Source: Cellulomonas chengniuliangii (GTDB lineage: Bacteria > Actinomycetota > Actinomycetes > Actinomycetales > Cellulomonadaceae). From it: a stretch of DNA of 64,000 nucleotides. Both the position numbers and the translations under genes were made by a program. Location: contig NZ_CP101988.1 of assembly GCF_024508335.1 (NCBI RefSeq), positions 434,001 through 498,000 of the forward strand, given 5' to 3'. Below are positions 17,073 to 25,879 of this stretch, one piece after another; the first letter of the stretch is position 1; every line of letters begins with the position of its first letter. The notes under the pieces are model-generated. The model worked only from the letters and a program-made list of their open reading frames with translations. It was not told the DNA's origin and made no database searches.

Positions 17073-18563
17073 TCAGCGCGCGGGGACGGGGCCTCGCTGC
17101 AGGTCCCGGACGCCCGCGCGCACCTCCGCGCGGAAGGCCTCGGAGCCGGCGACCTCGGCGGGGAAGACCTGGCCGAGGTCGAGCAGCCGGTCGGCGAGCC
17201 CGTCCGGGGCGCCCGAGACGGCGGCGCGCAGCACGTCCGCCATCGGGTCGTCGAGGGTCCCGTCGTCGCCCGCGCGAGCCACGAACACGGCCCACGCGGC
17301 GATCGCCCGCGCAGCGGCCCGAGGCGTCGCGCCGGCGGCCAGGCGGTCGGTCACCGTGCCGAGCAGCCGGATGGGCAGCTTCTGCGAGCCGTCCATCGCC
17401 ACCTGGATCGTGGTGTGCCCGGTGTTCGGGTTCGCGAACCGCTCGAGCACCGACTCCCGGTAGGCCTCCAGGTCCAGCCCGGCGGGCGCCGACAGCGTCG
17501 GGATCACGTCCTCGTCGATGAGCGCCCGGGCGATCGACTCGAGCTCGGGATCCGCGACCGCCTCCGCGATGGTGCGATGGCCACGCAGCGCGCCCAGATA
17601 GGCCAGCGTGGAGTGCGTTCCGTTGAGGATCCGCAGCTTGGCGCGCTCGAACGGCTCGACGTCGCCGGTGAGCGTCGCGCCGGCCAGGTCCCAGCGCGGG
17701 CGCGGGCCGGCGAAGTCGTCCTGCACCACCCACTGCGAGAACGGCTCGCCCACCACCAGGCCCTCGTCCTGCAGCCCGAGCAGCCCGGCGGCCTCCGCGC
17801 GGTGCGCCGGGCTGGTCGCGGGGACGATCCGGTCGACCATCGTGGCGGGGAACCGCACGGCGTCCTCGACCCACCCCGCGAGCCGCTCGCCACGCGGGCC
17901 GGCGGCCGCGGCCACCGCGAGGACCAGTGCCCGCACGGTGGCGCCGTTGTCGACCATGTTGTCGCAGCACACCACCGTCAGCGGCGCCCCGCACCTGCCC
18001 CAGCGCAGGGCCAGCCCGCGCACCAGCAGCCCGATCGGGGTGCGGGAGGGCTCCACCACTCCCGTCGGCCCCTCGAGCTCGGCGCGCAGCGCCGCGACGT
18101 CGGCCGCGACTCCCGGATCGGCCAGGTCGGGCGCGCCCGAGGCGGTCCGCCGGTAGCCCTTCTCGGTGACCGTGAGCGACACGATGTGCGTGGTGGGCGC
18201 CGCTATCCCGTCCAGGACGGCGCCGGTCTCCTCGCCCGGGAAGGCCACCTGGCGCAGGGAGCCGACCACCCGCAGGGAGGTGCTGCCATCCCCCTTGGTC
18301 AGCACCCCGTAGAGGCCGTCCTGCGGGCGCAGCTGCTCGACGACCGTGGCGCTGCGCTGGGTGGCCCCGAGGATGCCCCACCGGGTGTCGCCGGTGGCGG
18401 CGAGCGCGTCCTCGGTGAACACCGCCTGGTGCGCGCGGTGGAACGCGCCGAGGCCCAGGTGCACGATGCCGATCTGCAGGCCGCGCGGATCGTGCGCGGG
18501 CCGGAGGGCGGCCCCCAGGCCGTCGAGGGCGTCGAACGAGAGGCGCTGGCGGGAGTCGGTCAT
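17073..18563 (-). CDS. uxuB: Mannitol dehydrogenase family protein, probable fructuronate reductase
   Basis: A 496-residue long-chain dehydrogenase of the mannitol/mannonate dehydrogenase family, expected to reduce D-fructuronate to D-mannonate with NADH. The N-terminal Rossmann part carries LGLGAFHRAHQA (36-47), the mid region VTEKGY and CCDNMVDNG, and the C-terminal catalytic helix has the family lysine/asparagine/histidine set in KLRILNGTHS. With uxaC nearby the uxuB assignment is favoured over mannitol 2-dehydrogenase, but tagaturonate reductase activity cannot be excluded. GGAGG lies upstream of the ATG at 18563, and an AGCGCT-centred palindrome at 18684-18697 could be its operator. Confidence 0.82.
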   Translation of the reverse strand: MTDSRQRLSFDALDGLGAALRPAHDPRGLQIGIVHLGLGAFHRAHQAVFTEDALAATGDTRWGILGATQRSATVVEQLRPQDGLYGVLTKGDGSTSLRVVGSLRQVAFPGEETGAVLDGIAAPTTHIVSLTVTEKGYRRTASGAPDLADPGVAADVAALRAELEGPTGVVEPSRTPIGLLVRGLALRWGRCGAPLTVVCCDNMVDNGATVRALVLAVAAAAGPRGERLAGWVEDAVRFPATMVDRIVPATSPAHRAEAAGLLGLQDEGLVVGEPFSQWVVQDDFAGPRPRWDLAGATLTGDVEPFERAKLRILNGTHSTLAYLGALRGHRTIAEAVADPELESIARALIDEDVIPTLSAPAGLDLEAYRESVLERFANPNTGHTTIQVAMDGSQKLPIRLLGTVTDRLAAGATPRAAARAIAAWAVFVARAGDDGTLDDPMADVLRAAVSGAPDGLADRLLDLGQVFPAEVAGSEAFRAEVRAGVRDLQRGPVPAR

Positions 18564-18683
18564 GTGGTGGGTCCTCCGGCGGTGCGTACTGGGCTGCGGG
18601 CGGCGGGGCCGGTCGGAGCCGCGGAGCACGTCCACGTGCAGGGCCGGCGAGGCGAGGGTGCGCCTGGATGACGCAGTATGCCC

Positions 18684-18697
18684 GGTGAGCGCTTACC
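18684..18697. promoter_or_regulatory. AGCGCT-centred palindrome, possible operator of uxuB
   Basis: GGTGAGCGCTTACC is a 14-bp palindrome with one mismatched pair, about 120 nt upstream of the uxuB start and overlapping the stop of the DUF998 gene. It is a weaker relative of the TGGAAAGCGC boxes. Confidence 0.4.
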
Positions 18698-19367
18698 GCG
18701 TCGCCGCTCGGGGCAGTCTCCACGGCCAGCGGCGCGCCCGGACCCCCGCGGACGCGGCGACCGCCGTCGCGGCGCCGGGCGCCGGGCCGGTGCGCGCGGC
18801 CACCACGACGACGAGCGGCCACAGGGCCTGCGTCACGGCGAACGTGCGCTCCGCGAGGCCGGTCAGGGAACCCTTGCCGGGGGTGACCCGCTGCATCTCG
18901 AGCGCGTACCAGGCTGCCATCGCGGCCATGCCCGACGCGGCGACGAGCCCGGACCACGGCGCCAGGCGGCCGATCCCCGCCGCATCCCGCGCGACGGCAG
19001 GCCAGGTCGCGAGCGCGACGAACGCCACCCCGGCCGCGGCGACGTGCGCGGTGTGGGCGTCATCGACGGGCAGCAGGCCCAATCCCACCGTCGCGAGGCC
19101 GCCGATGCCGAGCACCAGGCGCCCGGCCCGTGGCACCGGCCTCAGGCCGGCGGCCGTCACGACATGCGCTAGGCCGGTCGCCGCGAAACCGCAGGCGGCG
19201 ATCTCCGGCGAGACCGCCGCCCGGGCGGCGAGCCAGCTGATCGTGTCGCGCACCGGGGAGTAGCCGTCCTGCAGGGACGCGGCCACGGTCCAGCTTCCGA
19301 TCATCGCGACGGGCGCCGTGGCGGCCGAGGCCACGGCCCATCCGGGGATCTCGCAGTCCCGCCCCAT
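18693..19367 (-). CDS. DUF998-type membrane protein
   Basis: A 224-residue integral membrane protein with about six hydrophobic segments. The opening (after segment 1, QDGYSPVRDTISWLAAR) is the hallmark of the DUF998 family. Function is unknown. The ATG at 19367 is supported by TACAGT exactly 6 nt upstream, a leaderless promoter arrangement. It is upstream of uxuB on the same strand but its stop overlaps the putative uxuB operator, so the two are probably separate transcripts. Confidence 0.75.
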   Translation of the reverse strand: MGRDCEIPGWAVASAATAPVAMIGSWTVAASLQDGYSPVRDTISWLAARAAVSPEIAACGFAATGLAHVVTAAGLRPVPRAGRLVLGIGGLATVGLGLLPVDDAHTAHVAAAGVAFVALATWPAVARDAAGIGRLAPWSGLVAASGMAAMAAWYALEMQRVTPGKGSLTGLAERTFAVTQALWPLVVVVAARTGPAPGAATAVAASAGVRARRWPWRLPRAATR

Positions 19368-19440
19368 GGATCGACTGTAGGTCGGCGTGCCACGGCCCGC
19401 GCGGGCCGGCATCCCGGGGTATCCCGGGGTGGCTCGCGGG

Positions 19441-20115
19441 TCAGGGCGCGGACGGCTCCGCGGGCAGGGGCGTCAGCAGCCGGAGCATGCCCTCGCGGAT
19501 GAGCTCGTCGGGGAGCGGCGCGACGCCGCTGAGCGACAGGAAGGCGATGCCCTGCTCGAGGGCGGCGAGCAGGGTGCCGCGCTCGGCGGGCGGGATCGGG
19601 TCGTCCGCGGAGCCGCTGTTCGCGAGGGCCGCGTCGGTGTAGAGCGCGAGCATGCGGCGCATCCGAGACTCGAGCTCGGGGGTGAGGCGGGGGTCGCGAG
19701 CGGCGGTGGCGATGAACTCGAGGCTCGCCAGCGAGAAGCCACGAGCCTCCGCGAGCCGGGCCTCTCCGTCGTGCTCCGGCGCTGTGTCCGCGGCGCAGGC
19801 GCCGGTGTGCGGCGCCGCGGCGGACGGCAGACCGGCGTCGTGGCCGATCTCGTCGGCACGGGCGAGGTCGGCGTCGATCACCGCGAGGAAGAGCGCGGCC
19901 TTGCCGTCGAAGTTCGAGTAGACGGCGCCCTTGGAGTAGCCGGCCTCGTGGGCGATGACCTCGAGCCGGGCCCCGTGGTACCCGTCGCGGGCGAACGCCG
20001 TGCGCGCTGCGGAGACGAGCGCCGCCCGGGTCTGCTGCTGGCGTTCCCCGCGTGTCGGCGGGAGGGTGTCGTGAGGACGGGCAGGGCGGGGCGCGTTGTG
20101 TCCCGGCGTCGGCAT
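19441..20115 (-). CDS. TetR-family transcriptional regulator
   Basis: A 224-residue repressor with an N-terminal helix-turn-helix (about residues 33-75: TRAALVSAARTAFARDGYHGARLEVIAHEAGYSKGAVYSNFDGK in outline, the usual TetR signature ending YSNFDGKAALF) and a helical ligand-binding domain. It is divergent from an ABC-2 type exporter operon with an inverted repeat in the shared promoter region, so it most likely represses that operon until an effector binds. The ATG at 20115 lies 6 nt after TACGAT, the leaderless arrangement. Confidence 0.87.
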   Translation of the reverse strand: MPTPGHNAPRPARPHDTLPPTRGERQQQTRAALVSAARTAFARDGYHGARLEVIAHEAGYSKGAVYSNFDGKAALFLAVIDADLARADEIGHDAGLPSAAAPHTGACAADTAPEHDGEARLAEARGFSLASLEFIATAARDPRLTPELESRMRRMLALYTDAALANSGSADDPIPPAERGTLLAALEQGIAFLSLSGVAPLPDELIREGMLRLLTPLPAEPSAP

Positions 20116-20150
20116 GCCCCGATCGTACGACGGGCTACCCACAGTACTGA

Positions 20151-20165
20151 GATACCGCTAGTATC
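20151..20165. promoter_or_regulatory. Inverted repeat between tetR and ABC-2 genes, likely TetR operator
   Basis: GATAC-CGCTA-GTATC is a perfect 5-bp dyad with a 5-nt spacer in the 87-nt divergent gap. TAGTAT (20158-20163), a good -10 hexamer for the ABC operon, overlaps its right arm, so a bound repressor would block that promoter. Confidence 0.55.
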
Positions 20166-20202
20166 CAGAAACTCAAAGTATGTGAACGGACGGGAGTCTG
20201 CG

Positions 20203-21207
20203 GTGAGCACAGACGTACTGATGATCGAGGGTGTGACTCGGCGCTTCGGCGCGGTCGTCGCCAACAACCAGGTGAGCCTGCGGGTGCGGGCCGGGGAGGT
20301 CGTGGGCCTGCTCGGCCACAACGGCGCCGGCAAGACGACGCTCGTCTCCCAGGTGGTCGGCCTGCTGCGCCCCGACGCGGGAGCCATCCGCGTGGGGGAC
20401 GTGGACGCCGTGGCCGACCCGGCCGGCGCCCGCCGCCGCGTCGCGCTGCAGGCCCAGGCCCAGGCGCCGATCAACGGCCTCACGCCCCGCACGGCCATCG
20501 AGCTCGCGGGCCGGATCCGCGGCCTCTCGCCGCGGCGCGCCCGGGCCGCGGCCGAGGAGCTCGCCGCCGAGCTCGACATCCTCCCGTGGTTCGACCAGAA
20601 GGCCCTGCCCGAGGGCGGGGGCCTCTCGGGCGGGGTGCGGCGGCTCACCTCGTTCGCGATGACGGTGGTCGCCCCGACCCCGCTCGTCGTGCTCGACGAG
20701 CCGACCAACGACATCGACGCGTCTCGCCGACGGCGGCTGTGGGACGCGGTGCGTCGCATCGGGGACGAGGGCGCCGGGGTGCTGCTCGTGACCCACAACG
20801 TGGTCGAGGCCGAGCGGGTGGTCGACGAGCTCGTGGTCCTCGACCGCGGCACGGTGGTCGCCGCGGGCAGCCCGGCGTCCCTGCGGGGCAGCCACGACAC
20901 CGACCTGCGCCTCGAGCTGCAGCTCCACCCGGACGGGGCCGACCCCTCCGACCCGCTCGACGCGGTGCCCGTGCCCATCACCCGGCGCGTCCGCACCGGC
21001 CGCCGCGTGCTCCTCACCGTCCCCGCGGCGCAGGCCGCCCCAGCCGTCGCCTGGGCCACCGACCTGCGGGAGCGGGGCAGTCTCGACGGCTACTCGCTCA
21101 CCCCCGCGACGCTCGAGGACGCGTACCTCGCCGTCACCACGTCCGAGTCCGCTGACGAGGCCGAGTCCTCCGACGCCCCCGCCACCGAGGAGGCCTCCCG
21201 TGCCTGA
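20203..21207 (+). CDS. ABC transporter ATP-binding protein (ABC-2 exporter)
   Basis: A 334-residue ATPase of the drug/antibiotic-exporter type. Walker A is GHNGAGKT, the signature is in GGGLSGGVRRL, and Walker B LVVLDEPTNDID. A C-terminal extension of about 100 residues follows the catalytic domain, as in DrrA-like proteins. The GTG at 20203 is chosen for the GGGAG site 6 nt upstream; an ATG at 20221 is the alternative. It overlaps the permease gene by 8 nt. Divergent TetR control suggests export of a toxic or signalling compound. Confidence 0.87.
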   Translation: MSTDVLMIEGVTRRFGAVVANNQVSLRVRAGEVVGLLGHNGAGKTTLVSQVVGLLRPDAGAIRVGDVDAVADPAGARRRVALQAQAQAPINGLTPRTAIELAGRIRGLSPRRARAAAEELAAELDILPWFDQKALPEGGGLSGGVRRLTSFAMTVVAPTPLVVLDEPTNDIDASRRRRLWDAVRRIGDEGAGVLLVTHNVVEAERVVDELVVLDRGTVVAAGSPASLRGSHDTDLRLELQLHPDGADPSDPLDAVPVPITRRVRTGRRVLLTVPAAQAAPAVAWATDLRERGSLDGYSLTPATLEDAYLAVTTSESADEAESSDAPATEEASRA

Positions 21208-22000
21208 GACCACCATCGCCGAGCGCCCCGCCGGTCGGTCGACCGCGTTCGTCCCGCCCCGCGTGGGCCTCTGGAGCAGCTACCGCACGCTGCTGCGCTG
21301 GCAGATCGGGCAGACCGGGAGCGACCTGCCCATGATCGTCGTCATCCAGGCGCTGCTCGCCGCCGGGGTGGTGGTCGGCTTCGGCTTCCTCATCCCCGAC
21401 ATCTCTCCCGCGTCCGCGCTGTTCCTGTCGACCGGCACGCCGACGGTCCTGCTCATGGTGGTGGGCCTGACGATCGTGCCGCAGGGGGTGGTGCGCGCCC
21501 GCACCGACGGCACGTTCACGTACCTGCGGTCGCTGCCGGTGGCCCGGCCGCTGCTCCTGCTGGCCGACCTGACCGTGTGGCTGCTCGTGACGCTGCCCAG
21601 CATCGCCGTCGCGGTGATCGTCGCGCAGCTGCGGTACGACCTCGCGCTGGCCTTCGACTGGCCGCTGCTGATCGCGGCGTCGTTGCTGGTCACGGTCACG
21701 GCGACGTCGGTGGGGTACGCGATCGCCGTGACCTTCTCCCCGATGATGGCGCAGGTGCTCAGCCAGGTGCTGGTCTTCTTCGTGATGCTGTTCTCGCCCA
21801 TCACCTTCCCGGCGAGCCAGCTGCCGGGATGGTTCCAGGCCGTGCACGACGTGCTGCCGATCCGCCCCGCGGCAGACCTGCTGCGCGCCGGGCTCGTCTC
21901 GGACGTCTACTCCGCGAGCCTGCGCGACCTGCTCGTGCTCATCGCCTGGTGCGCGGCCGGCCTCGTGCTGAGCACCCGGGCCCTGGTGCGCCGGGCCTGA
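21200..22000 (+). CDS. ABC-2 type transporter permease
   Basis: A 266-residue membrane protein with about six segments, partner of the preceding ATPase. The segment pair near residues 190-215 (MAQVLSQVLVFFVMLFSPITFPASQLPGW) has the ABC-2 family signature of a hydrophobic span followed by a short amphipathic loop. The start is GTG at 21200, inside the end of the ATPase gene, indicating translational coupling. Substrate unknown. Confidence 0.85.
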   Translation: MPETTIAERPAGRSTAFVPPRVGLWSSYRTLLRWQIGQTGSDLPMIVVIQALLAAGVVVGFGFLIPDISPASALFLSTGTPTVLLMVVGLTIVPQGVVRARTDGTFTYLRSLPVARPLLLLADLTVWLLVTLPSIAVAVIVAQLRYDLALAFDWPLLIAASLLVTVTATSVGYAIAVTFSPMMAQVLSQVLVFFVMLFSPITFPASQLPGWFQAVHDVLPIRPAADLLRAGLVSDVYSASLRDLLVLIAWCAAGLVLSTRALVRRA

Positions 22001-22009
22001 GCCGGGCGC

Positions 22010-22051
22010 GCCGGCGCGGTGGCCCCCATCGGGCGGGGCCACCGCGCCGGC
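22010..22051. terminator. Bidirectional terminator between ABC-2 permease and nhaA
   Basis: A perfect 17-bp stem (GCCGGCGCGGTGGCCCC at 22010-22026 and its complement at 22035-22051) with an 8-nt loop lies between convergent genes. No T-tract, as usual in very GC-rich actinobacteria. Confidence 0.7.
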
Positions 22052-22057
22052 GGCGGG

Positions 22058-23314
22058 TCAGGCGTCCGCGTCGGCGGGGAGCTGTGCCGCGACCTCGGTC
22101 CGGGCGGCGACCCGGGTGCGCCACGTGAGCAGCGCCCCGCCGATCGCCGCGGACAGGAGCGAGCCGATCAGCACGGCGGCCTTGACGTGCTCGCTGTGCG
22201 GCGAGGAGGCCGGGAACGACAGCTCGCCGATCAACAGCGAGACCGTGAAACCGATGCCGGCCACGCAGGCCACAGCGGTCAGGTCGAGCCAGCGCACGCT
22301 GGCGTCGAGCCTCGCCTTGGTGAGCTTCACCAGGAGGAACGTGGCCAGCAGGATGCCGATGGGCTTGCCGACGACGAGGCCGAGCGCTACGCCCTGAGCG
22401 GTCGGGTCACCGGCGGTGCTCGCCAGGGCGTCGGGGCTGAGCGTGACGCCCGCGGCGAAGAGCGCGAAGACGGGCACGGCGAGGCCGGCCGAGACCGGGC
22501 GCCACAGGTGCTCGTAGCGCTCGGCGAGGCTGATGGAGGCGCCGTGGCGGGCGATCGCCGGCACCGTGAATCCGAGCAGGACGCCCGCGATGGTGGCGTG
22601 GATCCCCGAGGCGTGCATGAAGCCCCAGGCCAGGACGCCGAGCGGGATCAGCACCCATGCGGTCATGCCGCGTCGGCGGACGAGGAAGCCGAAGGCCGCG
22701 ATGGCCAGGATCGAGGCGCCGAGCCACGCGAAGGCGAGCGACTCGGTGTAGAACGCGCCGATGACGACGATGCCGAGCAGGTCGTCGACCACCGCGAGTG
22801 TGAGCAGGAACGCGCGCAGCGCGGTGGGCAGGCGCTTGCCGAAGATGGTCAGGACGGCGACGGCGAACGCGATGTCGGTCGCGACCGGGATGGCCCAGCC
22901 CTCGAGGCTGCCGGTGCTGCTCACCGAGTTGACCAGGGTGTACAGGAGCGCCGGGACGGCCATGCCCCCCACGGCCGCCAGGATCGGCACGATCGCGGTG
23001 GACGGCCTTCGCAGCTGCCCGGTGACCATCTCGCGCTTGAGCTCGACGCCCACCACGAAGAAGAAGATCGCCAGCAGCCCGTCGGTGGCCCACTGGGACA
23101 CCGATAGGTCCAGATGCAGCGCGCTCGGGCCCAGGACGATGTCGCCCAGCGACACGTACGCCTCGCGCCAGGGCGAGTTCGCCCACAGCAGCGCGACGAC
23201 GGCGCCCGCGAGCAGGAGGATCGCGCCGGTGTTCTCGGCGCGCAGGGTGTCCGCGAAGTTCTTGCGTCCCCCCGGGGTGAGTCGCCCGAACAGCGCGGGC
23301 TTGGCGTTTGACAT
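22058..23314 (-). CDS. nhaA: Na+/H+ antiporter NhaA
   Basis: A 418-residue antiporter that expels Na+ in exchange for protons. Family landmarks are clear: FFFVVGVELKREMVTGQLR in the first third, VATDIAFAVAVLTIFGKRLPTALRAFLLTLAVVDDLLGI with the paired aspartates of the ion site, and GIHATIAGVLLGFTVP further on. These are outlines of conserved blocks. The ATG at 23314 has GAGGGA about 7 nt upstream. It stands alone, convergent with the ABC-2 operon. Confidence 0.93.
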   Translation of the reverse strand: MSNAKPALFGRLTPGGRKNFADTLRAENTGAILLLAGAVVALLWANSPWREAYVSLGDIVLGPSALHLDLSVSQWATDGLLAIFFFVVGVELKREMVTGQLRRPSTAIVPILAAVGGMAVPALLYTLVNSVSSTGSLEGWAIPVATDIAFAVAVLTIFGKRLPTALRAFLLTLAVVDDLLGIVVIGAFYTESLAFAWLGASILAIAAFGFLVRRRGMTAWVLIPLGVLAWGFMHASGIHATIAGVLLGFTVPAIARHGASISLAERYEHLWRPVSAGLAVPVFALFAAGVTLSPDALASTAGDPTAQGVALGLVVGKPIGILLATFLLVKLTKARLDASVRWLDLTAVACVAGIGFTVSLLIGELSFPASSPHSEHVKAAVLIGSLLSAAIGGALLTWRTRVAARTEVAAQLPADADA

Positions 23315-23498
23315 GGTGCATCCCTCGGTCGGTGCAGCGCGCCCCACGTCGTTGCGGGGCGTGCCGGTTCGGAACCCTAATCGCCGGGCCTGGGCGTCCC
23401 CGGGCCGGTGATCCCGTGGGATCCCGGCGCCGGGGTGGTACTCCCGCGCGCGCCGCACGCGCGTCGCGCGCGAGAGTGAAGACCACGCGCTCAGGGGG

Positions 23499-24503
23499 TC
23501 ACATGGAGGCCCCGGCGGCGGGCGTGATCGCGGCGCCGGGGTCGCGGGCGACCCTGGCCCGGGCCTCGGCCACCTGCTCGAGGGCGGCTCGTGCCACGGC
23601 GAGCCGCGTCGCGACATCGGCGTCGGCGGGCCGCACCGAGATCTTGACCGCGACGATCTCGGGCTCGCCGGCGGCGAGCGTCGCGGCGGCCTGCTCGACG
23701 CCCAGCAGCGAGGCCGCGCTGGCCGCGAGAGCGTCGTGGCCCCCGCGCGGGGCGATGTGGGCGTCGCCCCAGGCGGGGCCCCAGGCGGTGTCGACGTCGC
23801 TGGCGCCGGACAGCACCACGGCGCGCAGCAGCCCGGCCTCGCGGGCGGCGCGGGCGTGCTCGACGGGGGTCTGCGCGGAGCGGCCCTCGATCGCGGAGCG
23901 GCCCCAGTTGAGGCTCAGGCCGATCGGCGCGTCGGCGTCCGCGACGGCGCGCACGGCCGCGATCTCGTCCTCCAGCGACCAGAAGCCCTTGGCGGCGGCC
24001 TGCCCCGGGACCCGCGCGTCGCAGTGCTCGACGAGGAGCTCGGCGCCGGCCAGGTCCCAGGAGGCGATCTCGGCGAGCGAGCGGGTCAGGGCCTCTCGCG
24101 AGCCGGCGTCGGGCCCGGGCGCGCTGTGCACCTGGATGCCCACGACGCGTCGGCGTCCGTGCTGGTCGGCGAGGCGCAGGGCGAGGTCGCGGGCCTGGGC
24201 GACGTCGTCGAGCGCGCGGGCGCGGGCGGCCTCGTCGGTGGATGACAGGCCATACCCAGGCAGGTCCTTGAGCCTGCCCATGACGGTGGGGATGCAGGTC
24301 ACGAGCAGGTCCCACGACGGGTCCAGGTGCGTGGCCTCCCACGCGGCCTGCTCGTCGACCGGCATGTCGGCCCGCAGCGGCAGCTCGAGGCCGTCGACCC
24401 CGAGCTCGGCGACTCCGGCGTAGAAGCGCCGTGCGTGCTCGGGCTCGGCGGGGGCCATCGCGTAGGCGCCCAGCAGGACGCCCGTCAGGGGGTGGGGGGT
24501 CAT
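23499..24503 (-). CDS. DUF4862-family protein (sugar isomerase-like TIM barrel)
   Basis: A 334-residue protein matching the DUF4862 family, distant relatives of xylose-isomerase-type TIM barrels. Metal-ligand-like residues occur in LLVEHCDAR and GLSLNWGRSAIEG. Function is not established. GGAGGA lies just upstream of the ATG at 24503. It is divergent from the TRAP transporter operon across a 298-nt regulatory gap, so it may process the sugar acid taken up by that transporter; this is context only. Confidence 0.7.
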   Translation of the reverse strand: MTPHPLTGVLLGAYAMAPAEPEHARRFYAGVAELGVDGLELPLRADMPVDEQAAWEATHLDPSWDLLVTCIPTVMGRLKDLPGYGLSSTDEAARARALDDVAQARDLALRLADQHGRRRVVGIQVHSAPGPDAGSREALTRSLAEIASWDLAGAELLVEHCDARVPGQAAAKGFWSLEDEIAAVRAVADADAPIGLSLNWGRSAIEGRSAQTPVEHARAAREAGLLRAVVLSGASDVDTAWGPAWGDAHIAPRGGHDALAASAASLLGVEQAAATLAAGEPEIVAVKISVRPADADVATRLAVARAALEQVAEARARVARDPGAAITPAAGASM

Positions 24504-24609
24504 GGTTCCTCCGTCGTTCTCGCGCATCGTCGCGCGATCTCAGTGGGCCGGCAGGCCGAGCCGTGAGTCTCGAATTGGTATCGATCGTGCGTCCGGGACC
24601 TACGTCACG

Positions 24610-24676
24610 TTGGCGCAACACCTACCGTGTGGCTAACTTGTTCCGCACGTCAGAACTTAGTTCCATTTTCGCGAAC
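24610..24676 (+). promoter_or_regulatory. Putative TRAP operon promoter with tandem GTTC-N9-GAAC repeats
   Basis: TTGGCG (24610-24615) and TAACTT (24634-24639) with an 18-nt spacer form a plausible promoter. Directly downstream are two identical dyads, GTTC-N9-GAAC at 24640-24656 and again at 24660-24676, exactly 20 bp apart (two helical turns). A repressor on these would sit on the start of transcription. The IclR protein at 28788-29579 is the obvious candidate. The rest of the 24504-24801 gap shows no gene. Confidence 0.55.
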
Positions 24677-24801
24677 GCCGCCAGTGTCGTCTTCGGGCAG
24701 TGCAGCCGGGAGGCCTGGGGCGGACGCGGGAGTCGTGCAGCACCCAACCCGGTGCGGCCCACCTGCTCACGTCGTCGTGAGCCGACAGAGGAGTTTCCAG
24801 A

Positions 24802-25854
24802 ATGAGGCGAAACAAGGTTGTTTCGATCGCCGCGACGCTCGGCGTCGCCGCTCTCGCGCTGACCGCCTGCAGCGCGGGCACCGGCACGGTGGACAAGCCC
24901 GCCGGCGGCGCGACCGGCGCATCAGATGGCGGCGCCGCTGCCACGACGGTTCTCAAGCTGGCGTTCAACCAGCCCGAGACCCACCCGCAGTACAAGGCCC
25001 TCGACGCCATGGGCGACCGGCTCAAGGAGCGCACCGACGGCGCCTACGACATCGAGATCTTCCCGAACGAGACCCTCGGCGCCCAGCGCGAGACCATCGA
25101 GCTGGTCCAGGCCGGGACCATCGACATGGCGTTCGTCGCAGGCTCGCTGCTCGAGAACTTCAACTCGGACTTCGTGGTCTTCAACCTGCCGTTCACGTTC
25201 GACTCGCAGGAGCACCAGAGCGAGGTCACGAACGACCCCGAGATCGTCGGCGACCTCTACAAGTCGCTCGACGACCAGGGCATCCGCGTGGTCAGCGCCT
25301 TCCACGGCGGCATCCGCTCGGTCTACAACTCCGACAAGCCGATCAACACCCCGGCGGACCTCGCCGGCATGAAGATCCGCGTCATCGAGTCGGACACCAA
25401 CCTCGAGATGATGCGCCTCATGGGTGGCACCGGCACCCCGATGGGCCAGGGCGAGGTCTACACGGCCATCCAGTCCGGCGTCATCGACGGCGGCGAGAAC
25501 AACGAGCTGATCTACGCGAACCTCAAGCACGCCGAGATCGCGCCGTACTACAGCTACACGCGCCACCTCATGTTCCCCGACTTCATCATCACCAACCCGA
25601 AGGTCCTCGAGGCCATGGGCCCGGAGATCGAGGCGATCTTCAACGAGGAGATGGCCACGGCCCGCGCCGACGAGGCCGCCTTCTGGAAGGACGACGTCAA
25701 GACCGCCCAGGCAGCAGCCGAGGCCGCCGGGGCGAAGTTCAACGAGGTCGACGCCGAGGCGTTCGCGACCGCGCTCGAGCCGCTCATTGAGTCGAAGCTC
25801 TCCAACGACGTCGTCCGCGACATCTACGCCAAGGTCCGCGCCGCGGCCAAGTGA
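24802..25854 (+). CDS. dctP: TRAP transporter substrate-binding protein, lipoprotein
   Basis: A 350-residue periplasmic-type binding protein of the DctP family. A lipobox LTAC places the lipidated Cys at about 23, followed by a Gly/Ala-rich linker. The core has the family pattern: FNQPETHPQYKALDAMGDRL, then GAQRETIELVQAGTIDMAF, PFTF, and the ligand-carboxylate arginine in MKIRVIESD. TRAP receptors bind organic acids, here most likely a uronate or unsaturated uronate given the kduI/kduD genes downstream. GAGGAG lies 8 nt before the ATG. First gene of dctPQM. Confidence 0.92.
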   Translation: MRRNKVVSIAATLGVAALALTACSAGTGTVDKPAGGATGASDGGAAATTVLKLAFNQPETHPQYKALDAMGDRLKERTDGAYDIEIFPNETLGAQRETIELVQAGTIDMAFVAGSLLENFNSDFVVFNLPFTFDSQEHQSEVTNDPEIVGDLYKSLDDQGIRVVSAFHGGIRSVYNSDKPINTPADLAGMKIRVIESDTNLEMMRLMGGTGTPMGQGEVYTAIQSGVIDGGENNELIYANLKHAEIAPYYSYTRHLMFPDFIITNPKVLEAMGPEIEAIFNEEMATARADEAAFWKDDVKTAQAAAEAAGAKFNEVDAEAFATALEPLIESKLSNDVVRDIYAKVRAAAK

Positions 25855-25879
25855 GCCGCTCGTCCCGAAGAGGTCTGAC

